From Anaerolineales bacterium (lineage in GTDB: Bacteria; Chloroflexota; Anaerolineae; Anaerolineales; Villigracilaceae): DNA of 64,000 nucleotides. The DNA lies in assembly GCA_020060625.1 (NCBI GenBank), contig JAGUZU010000075.1, positions 1 through 64,000 of the forward strand. Direction: 5' to 3'. The position numbers were made by a program, and so were the translations under genes. Positions 1-10,969 of this stretch are shown here, in pieces. Position 1 is the first letter of the stretch, and each line of letters opens with the position of its first letter. The notes under the pieces were generated by a model, which saw only the letters and a program-made list of their open reading frames with translations, did not search any database and was not told the origin of the DNA.

Positions 1-1
1 C

Positions 2-781
2 GGCGCGTTCTTTTTCAACGGCAGTATCACCATCGTTTTGATCGCCTACCTGGTTGGAAAATCCATCATTGGGTTGGGGCTGTTCACCGCCGCGGAAATT
101 CAATTGCGGAAACATCTCGGAGCGGGCTGGCGGCGCGCACCATTCTCCGCGCTGACATCCACCCGCGAACTCCTCCGCTTTGCGTTTAGTTCCAACATCA
201 GCGCCACCATCATCAAACTCTTCCGCGAGAGCGAGTTGATCTGGGTCGGCTTCTTTCTCGACACCACCGCTGTCGGCTATTATCGCGTGGCATACACCAT
301 CGTCCATTTTCTCGCCATCCCTGCCGACCCGTTGATCGCCACCACCTTCCCTGAGATCAATCGTTTTGCCGTCGAAAAGGCGTGGAACAAACTCAAGAGT
401 TTTCTCAAAAAGATCACCGCATTTTCATTTGCGTATAATCTCGCGCTTGGCGCGGGGTTGATCCTGTTCGGTCAACTTGCCATTCGCATTTATTCCGGCG
501 CGGATTATCTCGCCGCCTATCCCGCGCTCGTTGCGCTCACCATCGGTCTCGTTTTCAATTACATCCTGTTTTGGAATCGTCCGCTGTTGCTTTCGCTCGG
601 CTTGCCCGAATTTCCCATCTACGCCACGCTCGCGGCGGGTATCATCAAACTTGCGCTTTCGTTCTGGCTGGTTCCGCGTTATGGCATCGCTGCGGCGGGC
701 GCGTTGCTTTCGTTTTATTACATTGCTTCCGTCGGCGCGATGGTCTGGCGCGGATTGAAGGAAATAGGGAATAGGGAATAG
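2..781 (+). CDS. Wzx-like oligosaccharide flippase, C-terminal part (5' truncated by window)
   Basis: The frame is open from base 2, so the gene begins before the window and only about 259 C-terminal residues are seen. They form repeated hydrophobic segments with short polar loops, as in the MATE/MVF-superfamily polysaccharide flippases that move undecaprenyl-linked repeat units across the membrane. A loop rich in charged residues (FRESELIWVGFFLDTTAVGY) followed by helices ending in short basic tails fits the C-terminal half of Wzx/RfbX proteins. The last codons (GNRE, stop) lie inside a 7-nt repeat array that runs to the start codon of the next gene. The family call rests on topology and context; a related polysaccharide membrane protein cannot be excluded. 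Confidence 0.7.
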   Translation, partial: GAFFFNGSITIVLIAYLVGKSIIGLGLFTAAEIQLRKHLGAGWRRAPFSALTSTRELLRFAFSSNISATIIKLFRESELIWVGFFLDTTAVGYYRVAYTIVHFLAIPADPLIATTFPEINRFAVEKAWNKLKSFLKKITAFSFAYNLALGAGLILFGQLAIRIYSGADYLAAYPALVALTIGLVFNYILFWNRPLLLSLGLPEFPIYATLAAGIIKLALSFWLVPRYGIAAAGALLSFYYIASVGAMVWRGLKEIGNRE

Positions 782-783
782 AA
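763..783 (+). repeat. Heptanucleotide repeat, 3 units (AATAGGG)
   Basis: Three 7-nt units (AATAGGG, AATAGGG, AATAGAA) supply the last codons and stop of the flippase gene and run into the A of the next ATG. The purine-rich AGGG also sits where a ribosome binding site for the next gene would be. The same unit recurs inside that next gene at 1776-1796. Confidence 0.8.
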
Positions 784-1943
784 TGAAGATCGCGCTTATC
801 ACAAACTCGCGGATTCCATCGTTGACCGCCAATTCGATTCAAGCGATGAAGGTCGCGCAGGCGCTCATACAATTGGGACACGACATCAAGATGTTCGCCC
901 CCGCGGAAGTTGACCCTGTCTCCAAAGAGACTCTGCTCTCACACTACGGTCTGCGCCTCGCACCTGACTTGAAATTGCTCCCATCCATCAAGCGGCTCAA
1001 ACGCTTCGACTTTATCGTCCATGCCCAGCGCGCCGCGAAGAACTTTGGCGCGGACTTGATCTATACTTGGCTGCCGCAATCCGCTGTGCTGGGACTGTGG
1101 TCGGGTTATCCCGTCGTCCTCGAAATGCACGCGGATAATTCCGGGGTGCTGGGCGTTTGGTGGATGCGTCAGTTTTGGAAGGCGAAGGGACGCAAGTTGA
1201 TGACGGTCACCACGTCAGCGTTGAGAAAGGCTTTGGAACGCTCGACCAAACTCAAATTTAAGGATGAGGCGGTGCTGGTCGCGCCGAACGGCGTCGAATT
1301 GGAAAAGTATGAAAATTTGCCGAGTCCATCTGAAGCGCGTCGTCAATTGAATTTGAAAGAAGGACTCACCGTCGGGTTCACGGGACATATTTATCCCGGC
1401 AGAGGCGCGGATTTGCTGTTCGAACTCGCAAGGCAAATGCCGCAGGTGAATTTTCTGTGGGTGGGCGGCACGCCTGAGTTGGTGGGCTTTTGGAAGAACA
1501 AACTGACCGAAACGGGGATTGCCAATGTGACGATGACGGGCTTTGTGAAGCACGAATTCATTCCGCTGTATCAGGCGGCGGCGGATGTTCTGTTGATGCC
1601 GTATTCGCGCTCCATTGAAGCCTCAAGCGGACAGGACATTGCCGAGGTCATCAACCCGATGAAGATGTTCGAGTACATGGCGGCGGGGCGGGGAATCGTT
1701 TCCGCGGATCTGCCTTCGATACGGGAGGTGTTGAATGCAGGCAGCGCGGTGTTCGTGGGGGCGGTGGAAGAAGAGAATAGGGAATGGGGAATAGGAAGAT
1801 GGAAAGCGGAGATTGAGAATCTGCTTGCCGATGAACCGCGCCGCTTGGCATTGGGCGCGCAAGCCCGCAAGGATGTGGAGCAGTTGACGTGGGTGAAGCG
1901 CGAAGCGCGGGTGGTGGAATTGTTCGTTGCGCATTTTAATTGA
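783..1943 (+). CDS. Glycosyltransferase family 4
   Basis: GT-B fold glycosyltransferase of 386 residues, expected to transfer a sugar from a nucleotide donor to a lipid-linked glycan at the cytoplasmic membrane face. The N-terminus (MKIALITNSRIPSLTANSIQ) is a typical first Rossmann strand. The C-terminal domain has VGFTGHIYPGRGAD near residue 199 and the nucleotide-sugar motif KMFEYMAAGRGIV with the conserved Glu near residue 297. Residues 332-338 (NREWGIG) are encoded exactly by a 21-nt array of three 7-nt repeats, an in-frame insertion in a surface segment. It follows the flippase by one base. Donor and acceptor are unknown. Confidence 0.85.
   Translation: MKIALITNSRIPSLTANSIQAMKVAQALIQLGHDIKMFAPAEVDPVSKETLLSHYGLRLAPDLKLLPSIKRLKRFDFIVHAQRAAKNFGADLIYTWLPQSAVLGLWSGYPVVLEMHADNSGVLGVWWMRQFWKAKGRKLMTVTTSALRKALERSTKLKFKDEAVLVAPNGVELEKYENLPSPSEARRQLNLKEGLTVGFTGHIYPGRGADLLFELARQMPQVNFLWVGGTPELVGFWKNKLTETGIANVTMTGFVKHEFIPLYQAAADVLLMPYSRSIEASSGQDIAEVINPMKMFEYMAAGRGIVSADLPSIREVLNAGSAVFVGAVEEENREWGIGRWKAEIENLLADEPRRLALGAQARKDVEQLTWVKREARVVELFVAHFN
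1776..1796 (+). repeat. In-frame heptanucleotide repeat, 3 units, inside GT4 gene
   Basis: AATAGGG, AATGGGG and AATAGGA occupy exactly 21 nt and start on a codon boundary, so they add seven residues (NREWGIG) without a frameshift. The unit is the same as at 763-783. Confidence 0.8.
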
Positions 1944-1967
1944 CACCATCTCAATTTGAGATATAAT
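1940..1967 (+). promoter_or_regulatory. Consensus sigma-70-type promoter of higBA
   Basis: A perfect TTGACA (1940-1945) and a perfect TATAAT (1962-1967) are separated by 16 nt. The -35 box overlaps the stop region of the upstream glycosyltransferase. Transcription would start about 1973-1975, at the GTG chosen as the higB start, so the mRNA is predicted to be leaderless or nearly so. Confidence 0.85.
1948..1962. promoter_or_regulatory. Palindromic operator in the higBA promoter spacer
   Basis: ATCTCAA-T-TTGAGAT is a perfect inverted repeat with 7-nt arms and a 1-nt centre. It fills the spacer between -35 and -10 and overlaps the first base of the -10. This is the usual position for autorepression by the XRE-type antitoxin, alone or with its toxin. 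Confidence 0.7.
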
Positions 1968-1973
1968 TTTCCC

Positions 1974-2276
1974 GTGCATATCATTACCCGCAGAACCCTG
2001 ATCCAGTTTTGGGAGAAACATCCCAAAAGCCGTACTGCCTTGATGCGCTGGTTCAAGATTATGCAGAAAACTGATTTTGGTAGTTTTGCTGAACTGCGCG
2101 AGGTTTTCCCTTCAGCGGATAAGGTCGGTCATTGGATTATCTTCAATGTCGGCGGTAACAAGTACAGGTTGATTGCATCTATTCACTTCAATCGCGGTAA
2201 AGTCTATATTCGATATGTGCTTACCCATGCCGAATATGACAAAGGAGACTGGAAACATGACGCTCCTGACAAATGA
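1974..2276 (+). CDS. higB: HigB-type mRNA interferase toxin
   Basis: Small protein of 100 residues matching the HigB_toxin family: N-terminal HIITRRTLIQFWEKHP, central WFKIMQKTDFGSFAELREVFPSADKV, then NVGGNKYRLIASIHFNRGKVYIRYVLTHAEYDKGDW near the C-terminus. The family cleaves mRNA on the ribosome and is neutralised by HigA. I chose GTG at 1974 because the family starts at this point and because an upstream TTG (1956) in the same frame lies inside the promoter palindrome, before the -10 box. The end overlaps higA by 20 nt. The module sits inside a glycan locus, where it may stabilise a variable region. Confidence 0.85.
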   Translation: MHIITRRTLIQFWEKHPKSRTALMRWFKIMQKTDFGSFAELREVFPSADKVGHWIIFNVGGNKYRLIASIHFNRGKVYIRYVLTHAEYDKGDWKHDAPDK

Positions 2277-2655
2277 ACTTCGAACTCACTGGGCAAATAT
2301 CGCCTCCCTGCTTTTGATTCGGAATGAGCGCGAATATAACGCGGCTGTGAAGCGGCTCAACGCCTTATTGGATGAAATTGGCGATAATGAAAAGCATCCT
2401 CTCTATGGTTTGTTGGATACACTCGGCTCATTGATCGCTCTTTATGAAGAGGAACATTACCCCATCCCCGATGCGACAGGCGCGGATGTGCTGCATTTTC
2501 TGATGGATGAGCATGGACTGGCACAATCCGACCTGCCGGAAATCGGTTCACAGGGAGTGGTCTCTGAGATATTGAATGGAAAGCGTGAATTGAATGTGCG
2601 TCAGATTCGCGGGCTGGCAAAACGCTTCAAAGTTTCGCCAGCGGTATTTATGTAA
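2257..2655 (+). CDS. higA: HigA-type antitoxin, XRE family
   Basis: Predicted 132-residue antitoxin. The N-terminal part is helical and toxin-binding by analogy; the C-terminal third carries a helix-turn-helix (LAQSDLPEIGSQGVVSEILNGKRELN, then VRQIRGLAKRFKVSPAVFM) like the HigA/YgjM group. The ATG at 2257 is preceded by AAAGGAG at 2241-2247 with a 9-nt spacer and gives the normal family length; longer frames start inside higB. It would bind the palindrome at 1948-1962. The stop codon leads directly into a strong terminator. Confidence 0.85.
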   Translation: MTLLTNELRTHWANIASLLLIRNEREYNAAVKRLNALLDEIGDNEKHPLYGLLDTLGSLIALYEEEHYPIPDATGADVLHFLMDEHGLAQSDLPEIGSQGVVSEILNGKRELNVRQIRGLAKRFKVSPAVFM

Positions 2656-2690
2656 CAAAGAACCTCCAAACATTTGGGGGTTCTTTGTTT
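2654..2690. terminator. Bidirectional intrinsic terminator between higA and ridA
   Basis: AACAAAGAACC pairs with GGTTCTTTGTT, and the stem continues inward by about five more pairs with one wobble to a small loop. T-rich sequence follows on the + strand and the corresponding A tract precedes it. It closes higBA and also overlaps the ridA stop codon, so it serves the convergent genes on both strands. Confidence 0.85.
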
Positions 2691-3084
2691 ATTCTCTTGT
2701 TACCGCCGTCAAATTCATCGTGAGCAGCACGCCGGGTTTGGGAAGTTCACTCACGCCAATGACCGTCCGCGCGGGGCGGTGGTCTCCCATTTTACTAACG
2801 TAGGCGCGGTTCATTTCTTCGAAGTCGCTCATGTTCTTGAGAAAAATGTTGATGTGGACGATGTGATTCAAATCGGAGTTGACCGACTCAAGCATGACCT
2901 TGAACGAGTCGAGAATCTGCGCGGTCTGCGAGAAAACGTCATCTCCTGCGAGTTGACCAGCGGCGGGATTCACGCCTGCTGTCCCGCCGATGGTGATGAA
3001 CGAACCGACTTTGGCGATGTGGTTGTAGGGACCAATGGGAGTGGGGGTATTGGGCGGCGTGGAAGTTTCGACTTTTGATAACAT
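2689..3084 (-). CDS. ridA: RidA family (YjgF/YER057c/UK114) protein
   Basis: 131-residue protein on the minus strand. TPIGPYNHIAKVGSFITIGG, the alternation of strands, NIFLKNMSDFEEMN and RPARTVIGVSELPKPGVLLTMN are characteristic of RidA proteins, which hydrolyse reactive enamine/imine intermediates in the cytosol; the Arg of RPART normally contacts the substrate carboxylate. I placed the start at 3084 because it gives family length and a good GGAG ribosome binding site; a longer frame to 3243 adds 53 unrelated residues. A TACAAT -10-like box lies on the minus strand at 3124-3119. It is probably a housekeeping gene unrelated to glycan synthesis. Confidence 0.85.
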   Translation of the reverse strand: MLSKVETSTPPNTPTPIGPYNHIAKVGSFITIGGTAGVNPAAGQLAGDDVFSQTAQILDSFKVMLESVNSDLNHIVHINIFLKNMSDFEEMNRAYVSKMGDHRPARTVIGVSELPKPGVLLTMNLTAVTRE

Positions 3085-3166
3085 GGCTGCTCCGGAAATA
3101 AGTTTGAGAGATTTTGATATTGTATCCAAATATCGCGCCGCTTTTTGTGATGGTAGAATTTTCATC

Positions 3167-3757
3167 ATGTTGGATTTCCTGCTTGAGAGGAAGATATTTG
3201 CATTTTCGCTTGCCGGCGCGGCTGTTGTGCTGCTGGGGTTCATCGCGTGGAGGGTTTATTCATTAAAACAACCTTCCCCCGGCGTTGAAAGACAGCCCGT
3301 CCTTCAATTCGATTATTGCGGCGCGGAATTGGACGAGCTGTGCCTTTTATCCTTTGGGCGCGATGTGAATGGGAATTCCATCATCAATCTCTTCGTGCCG
3401 GACCGCGATTTTCCCGATTTTTATTTGAATATCAGCCGCTTCAATGGCACAAGCGTGTATGTGTGTATAAAAAACGAGGAAATGCCGACCAGTGTGTTGT
3501 GCATGGGGGATGTTATCAACCTGAACGAGCGGATCGAGATCAACATCATGTCCGCGGAGGACTATCAGTTGCTGGCAAAAGGGACGTTTAACCTGACCGC
3601 GATATTGATTTCGTCCCAGGCAGGGGATTTCCAAACGCCTCGAACGGGTACGCCTATTCCCAGTTCTCCCACCCAAACTTTCACCTCCGGCGCGAGCGAA
3701 CCCCCCGCTTCCACTCTCGTTCCCACATCTTCGCCTTCCTATCCCAATTATCCATAA
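3167..3757 (+). CDS. Small membrane-anchored protein with Pro/Ser/Thr-rich tail, unknown function
   Basis: 196 residues, not recognised. The N-terminus has one strong hydrophobic helix (about residues 9-28) after MLDFLLERK, giving a type II-like anchor with an external domain. The middle has several Cys residues (DYCGAELDELC, YVCIKNEEM, VLCMGD) that could form disulfides. The last 40 residues are rich in Pro, Ser and Thr, as in cell-wall spacers or O-glycosylated linkers. The ATG at 3167 follows a TAGAAT -10-like box (3154-3159) by only 7 nt, so the transcript may be leaderless; the alternative upstream start would overlap divergent ridA. It is 3 nt from the next membrane protein and probably co-transcribed with it. 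Confidence 0.6.
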   Translation: MLDFLLERKIFAFSLAGAAVVLLGFIAWRVYSLKQPSPGVERQPVLQFDYCGAELDELCLLSFGRDVNGNSIINLFVPDRDFPDFYLNISRFNGTSVYVCIKNEEMPTSVLCMGDVINLNERIEINIMSAEDYQLLAKGTFNLTAILISSQAGDFQTPRTGTPIPSSPTQTFTSGASEPPASTLVPTSSPSYPNYP

Positions 3758-3760
3758 CCC

Positions 3761-5559
3761 ATGAATATCTGGCTGGACGGACTAACTGCTTTGAGCCGCC
3801 ATGCCTGGGCGGTTTTTGGCATTTTCCTGATGATTGCGTGGGGGCAAATTGTCGTTCGAAAAATTCTCTTGGGAATATTCAAGGAACGGTTGACGGATTC
3901 GGAATATCTTTCTTTCAGCATGGCAGGCTGGGTATTGCCTGTTACTCTTTGGTCAATCTTTTTGTTTTTTTGCGCCTATTTGTTTGGAGAGGCGGCGGGG
4001 AAAAACCTTTCGATTCTTTTGGTCGCCGTCTCTCTTTACAATGCCCTTGGCAAAACAAGGCGTATTTCCCTCTCCGCGTTTGTGTTGATCCTGCTCATTG
4101 TAGTTTTTGTCGTTTTGCGTTTTTCCTTTTTGCAGGAGGCGGTTCTCCCGTCCTACTTCGACTCGGCGGAACACTATCGCATCATCAAACATGTCTCGGA
4201 GACGTACCTGGCGGGAATTGCGCCGTCCGCTGTGCCGGGACAGCCCTACTATCACGCAGGTTATCATTTGGTCGGCGCGGCGTTTTCCCATTTCTTTCAA
4301 ATCGGCATCCTGGATGTCATGCTGGTCTTTGGGCAGGTCGTATTGGCGGTTCTGCCGATCTCGTTATTTTTCATCGTCCGGCATGAAACGGGTTCGATTA
4401 CGGCGGGGTTCTTTGCATGTCTGCTGGCGGGGCTCGGTTGGCACATGCCGTCCCATTTGGCAAATTGGGGAAAATATCCCGCATTACTAAGTTTGGTTTG
4501 CGTTCATTTTGTTTTGTCGCTGGGATACATGCTGGTTCGGGAGCAATTCAAGGAACATCGTTCGAAAATTCTTTTTCTGCTTGGAGTTGGCGTGCTCGTT
4601 TCCGGTTTGATTCACACGCGGTCCATGTTTGTCTATGCAGGCATGACGCTGGCAGTCTTGATTACCGTATTGTGGAAACGCTCCCCAATAAACATTCAAC
4701 GCGCCTTGTTTGGCATTGTCGTATTGGGCTTCGCAGTCGCAACCGGCTTTATACAAAACAACGACGCGCTCGCCCCTCTGCTCTACGGCTATTTACAAAC
4801 GGATGTTTGGATGCTCGTCCTTGTGCTGGCTTTGATTCCATTTTCCGTAAAATATCATGCGGGTCTTTCCTTTTTTCTCATCACATCCCTGGCGCTTTTT
4901 TTCCTCGCCCTTTTCATCCCCGTTGAGTTGCCGGGCTTTGGCGTCTTGACGATTCTGGACAGACCTTATGTGCAGATGCTTGCCTCTCTCCCGCTTTCGA
5001 TCTTTGGCGGATTGGGATTCGCGGGCTTGCTTCAGTGGACGCGCCGCTTCTCTCCCCGCTCCAACCTGCCAGCCCGCCTGACAGTTTTATCTGTCTTCGG
5101 CTTTGTCGTCCTCAACGCAAGCCTTTATCGCAATTTTTATCCGTCCACCTGCTGTCAATTCGCCGGGCGGGACGACCTCGCCGCCATCACGTGGCTGGAC
5201 GTATCGCTTCCATCGGATGCCAGCATCCTGATCGCCTCGGAAGATTTCCATGTCACATCGCTCGAGCAGAAAGGCGCGCGCGTTGGCACGGATGGCGGGG
5301 TCTGGATCAAACCTCTGACTTCAAGGCGGACGATCCCCGCGTGGCGGGAGTTGGATTTTAATCAACCTGAAGTTCACAACGAAGCCTGCGAGCGCCGCCT
5401 GGATTACATCTATGTCGGCGGGATGCCGCAAAGTTTCGACAGCGCTCAACTCTCCAGCCAGCCCGCATGGTATCGGGAGGTCTTTGCCCTGCCCGCTGCG
5501 AGAATCTACCAGGTGATTGGTTGCGAATGGGAAATCGTTTTCATGGTAAAAGTGGGAAT

Positions 5560-5563
<4 letters not shown>
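3761..5563 (+). CDS. Polytopic membrane protein, GT-C glycosyltransferase-like
   Basis: 600 residues, with about a dozen hydrophobic segments in the first 460 residues and a soluble C-terminal domain of about 130 residues. An acidic motif after early helices (SYFDSAEHYRII) resembles the first-loop acidic pair of GT-C enzymes, which use polyprenyl-phosphate sugars on the outer membrane face. Further conserved-looking loop features are YYHAGYHL and LANWGKYPALLS. I cannot assign a named family; DUF6541-like proteins are similar in layout. It begins 3 nt after the small anchored protein and overlaps the next membrane gene by ATGA. The role is inferred from fold and context only. Confidence 0.6.
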
Positions 5564-8126
<2,563 letters not shown>

Positions 8127-8144
8127 TTTGCTTTTTGAGAATTC

Positions 8145-10010
8145 ATGGTCAAAAAGCCGGTGTTTCTAAAACACAAGGAATTGCCCTCCTGGCTGCCGTT
8201 TGCTTTGGCAGGCTTGGGGGCGTTCCTCTATTTAATACAGGCTTTAATCTACGCCCACACCACTGGTAGCAGCCTGGACGAAGGCTCTTATTTGATCAAG
8301 GGACTGTATTACCTGCGCGGCGTGTATGAACCCTTTGAGCCATACGGACCCCTGACCAACAAGGCGCCGTTTGCCTTCCTCATTCCCGGATTTGCCGAAT
8401 ATCTGTTTGGCGCAGGTCTTCGAACAGGACGTTATTTTTCCATCTTTCTTGGTTTATTAACCCTGTTGGGCGTGTGGATCACGGCTCGCCGCTTTGCCGG
8501 AAACTGGATTGCGGCGGGTACGGTTTGGGTCTTTGCGCTGAGCCAGATGATCGTCCGGTTGCATGCGCGCGCGGTATCCGAGGTGATCGTCGCTTGTATA
8601 CTGGCTTGGATCTGCGTCCTCGTGCTGGATGAACGCCGCCCGCTTTGGCAGATCATCCTTGCTTCAATTCTTGCCGCATTTGCCGTGCTGACACGCCAAA
8701 ACATGATTCTAATTCTGCCCCTGCTTGTTTTGTACGTTTTCTGGCAGCACGGCAAACAGAAAGGGGGGTGGGCGCTTGCGGCGGGCGGCATTGTGTTTCT
8801 CGCCGTCCACGCCTATTACTGGCCCCGCATCATGATCATTTGGGCGCCGTGGCTTCCCGAAAACCTGACCCCATTCCTCAACGACTTCCGCCTGCCCGAT
8901 GATGTTATCCCGATCTGGGACCCTTCGATTGATTTTTGGAATCGGATGAACGCCTTCTTTCAAGGCGTCCGCTACCATTTCATTCCCCTTCTTGGGAGTG
9001 TCTTTGCGCTGATTCTTTGGCCGCCTCGCAGAGACTGGAAATCTGATTCTGCCTTCCGGGCGGCTGTTTTTCTCGCTGTGAGTTATTTCGTTCTGTTTAT
9101 CATGCATGCGTGGGCGTCGCTGGCGAGTCAATACGAAAGTTATAGCTGCGTCTTTTGCTTCTCGAACTACCTGACCTTTTTCGACCCGCTCGGGCTTCTT
9201 TTTTTTGTCGTTGCATTTCATGCCGCCTGGAATCGACATCCTGCGCGCGCTGTCCAGATTCTTGCTGTTTTTCTTGTCGTTGCCTTGTCAACGGGAATCG
9301 GGTTCTCCCTTTTTGAACATGTCGGCGACGGGCTTCTCAACCTGCCCGTTCCCCGGATGCGCGAGGGGCAGTTCCTGCCCGACTCGGCAAAACTTGTGGA
9401 TGTGCTGAAATACGGCTTCGATCTGCAATTGGCTCAAATCAAGCGCCTGGTTAGTTCCTTCCTTGGGTTGGCGGCTGGCTTGGCTGCGCTGGTCGTTGCA
9501 TTTTCACTTTGGCGACGCAATAAAACCGCCCGTTATTCCCTGGCGCTGGTCAATTCTTATCTGGTTATGGGGCTTGTTCTCTCTCCCGTTCTGAATTTGG
9601 GCGAAAACTCCATTCACTGCAAAGAGGACCTCATCCTCGCCAATGAAAGACTTGGCGGCTATCTCGCCTCCATTATCCCGCCGGATAGTCTGGTATATTG
9701 GGACGGCGGCAATGCCTTCACGCCGATGGTGTATGTGCCTCATGCGCGGATCTTCCCCCCGCAAATCAATGATGGTTATACTTACCATTTCGGCGGCGAC
9801 CCCGATACGCTCTATCGTTTCAGTCATTGGAACGGCGAATTGGACGCCGAATGGCGAAACGCTGCGGATGTCTTCATCATCGAAGCCAAACGCTATTCGA
9901 ACTGGAAGGATTTCCTCGATCCGCGGGAATTCCAGGAATACCCAAAGCCCGCAGATGCTCCATCGTGCGATGAAGGCGCCGAATTAAGGATATTTCACCG
10001 ACTACCATGA
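8145..10010 (+). CDS. Polytopic membrane protein, GT39 (ArnT/PMT)-like
   Basis: 621 residues: about a dozen membrane helices followed by a soluble C-terminal region of about 130 residues. After the first helix comes TGSSLDEGSYLIKGLYY with an Asp-Glu pair at the position of the catalytic acidic residue in GT39/GT83 enzymes, then PYGPLTNKAPFAFLIPG, like the second conserved loop of that clan. RQNMILILPLL and similar mid-protein loops fit the same clan. It would transfer a sugar from a polyprenyl phosphate carrier outside the cytoplasmic membrane. It is followed with an ATGA overlap by a Dpm1/ArnC-like synthase, the expected partner. Exact donor unknown. Confidence 0.65.
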   Translation: MVKKPVFLKHKELPSWLPFALAGLGAFLYLIQALIYAHTTGSSLDEGSYLIKGLYYLRGVYEPFEPYGPLTNKAPFAFLIPGFAEYLFGAGLRTGRYFSIFLGLLTLLGVWITARRFAGNWIAAGTVWVFALSQMIVRLHARAVSEVIVACILAWICVLVLDERRPLWQIILASILAAFAVLTRQNMILILPLLVLYVFWQHGKQKGGWALAAGGIVFLAVHAYYWPRIMIIWAPWLPENLTPFLNDFRLPDDVIPIWDPSIDFWNRMNAFFQGVRYHFIPLLGSVFALILWPPRRDWKSDSAFRAAVFLAVSYFVLFIMHAWASLASQYESYSCVFCFSNYLTFFDPLGLLFFVVAFHAAWNRHPARAVQILAVFLVVALSTGIGFSLFEHVGDGLLNLPVPRMREGQFLPDSAKLVDVLKYGFDLQLAQIKRLVSSFLGLAAGLAALVVAFSLWRRNKTARYSLALVNSYLVMGLVLSPVLNLGENSIHCKEDLILANERLGGYLASIIPPDSLVYWDGGNAFTPMVYVPHARIFPPQINDGYTYHFGGDPDTLYRFSHWNGELDAEWRNAADVFIIEAKRYSNWKDFLDPREFQEYPKPADAPSCDEGAELRIFHRLP

Positions 10011-10969
10011 ACCTATCACTTATCATACCGGTCTATAACGAGCAGGATAACCTCCCGCTTTTGTTCGATGCCGTTTACAAAACCATGGAATCCCTCGATA
10101 CCTCGTGGGAAGCGATCTTTGTGGACGATGGCAGCCGCGACCGGAGCCTTTCCATCCTCAAGGAATTTGCGGAAAAAGACCCCGAACGCATCCGCCTCAT
10201 TTCCTTCCGCCGCAACTTCGGGCAGACTGCCGCCATTGCCGCCGGGTTGGATTACTCCAAAGGCGAGATCATCGTCCTGCTTGACGCCGACTTGCAGAAT
10301 GATCCGGACGATATTCCCATGATGCTCGCCAAATTGGACGAAGGCTATGATTTAGTCAGCGGCTGGCGCAAGGAAAGGAAGGACAACGCCATCACGCGCA
10401 ACCTTCCATCCATGATAGCGAACTGGATCATCTCCCAGGTCACGGGCGTGCATTTGCATGATTACGGCTGTACGCTCAAAGCCTACCGCCGCGATGTGCT
10501 GGAAGGCTTCCGGCTTTACGGCGAAATGCACCGCTTTATCCCGGTCTTTGCCGATTCGGTCGGAGCGCGGATTACGGAGATCGTCGTCAACCACCACCCA
10601 CGCCGTTTTGGAAAGACCAAGTACGGGCTGGAGCGAACCGCGAAGGTCATCCTCGACCTGTTCACGGTAAAATTCCTTGTCAGTTATTCCTCCAAACCGA
10701 TCTATCTTTTCGGCGGCACGGGCGGGGTTTTGATGATCATCAGCGCCATCATCATGGCGTATTTATTTGTGCGGCGCGTGTTTTATCTTGTCAGCATTAC
10801 GGGGTCTCCATTATTGCAAACAAGCGTCATGTTCTTCATTTTGGGATTTCAATCCATCCTGATGGGGCTGATCGCGGAATTGCTCGTCCGCACCTATCAC
10901 GAATCCCAGCGTAAGCCCACCTACACCGTTCGCACCATGGTCAATCTGGATCCAAAGCGCAATGATTGA
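10007..10969 (+). CDS. Family 2 glycosyltransferase, polyprenyl-phosphate sugar synthase-like (Dpm1/ArnC/GtrB type)
   Basis: 320 residues. GT-A domain: LSLIIPVYNEQDNLPLLFDA at the N-terminus, VDDGSRDRS near residue 40, ISFRRNFGQTAAIAAGLDYS, and the metal-binding LLDADLQNDPDDIP near residue 92, all characteristic of dolichol/undecaprenyl-phosphate sugar synthases. Two C-terminal hydrophobic helices (about residues 225-255 and 265-290) match the GtrB/ArnC membrane region. It would load a sugar from a nucleotide donor onto a polyprenyl phosphate for the neighbouring GT-C proteins. ATGA overlap with the upstream GT39-like gene and an 8-nt overlap with the downstream membrane protein indicate tight coupling. 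Confidence 0.85.
   Translation: MNLSLIIPVYNEQDNLPLLFDAVYKTMESLDTSWEAIFVDDGSRDRSLSILKEFAEKDPERIRLISFRRNFGQTAAIAAGLDYSKGEIIVLLDADLQNDPDDIPMMLAKLDEGYDLVSGWRKERKDNAITRNLPSMIANWIISQVTGVHLHDYGCTLKAYRRDVLEGFRLYGEMHRFIPVFADSVGARITEIVVNHHPRRFGKTKYGLERTAKVILDLFTVKFLVSYSSKPIYLFGGTGGVLMIISAIIMAYLFVRRVFYLVSITGSPLLQTSVMFFILGFQSILMGLIAELLVRTYHESQRKPTYTVRTMVNLDPKRND

Noticed and set aside
425-832. Long minus-strand reading frames opposite the flippase and many other genes
   Set aside because: They lack ribosome binding sites and protein-like patterns and mirror the codon structure of the + strand genes.
1956-1973. Upstream TTG start for higB
   Set aside because: It lies inside the promoter palindrome and upstream of the expected transcription start.
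3085-3243. N-terminal extension of RidA
   Set aside because: The 53 extra residues do not match the family, and ATG 3084 has a good ribosome binding site.
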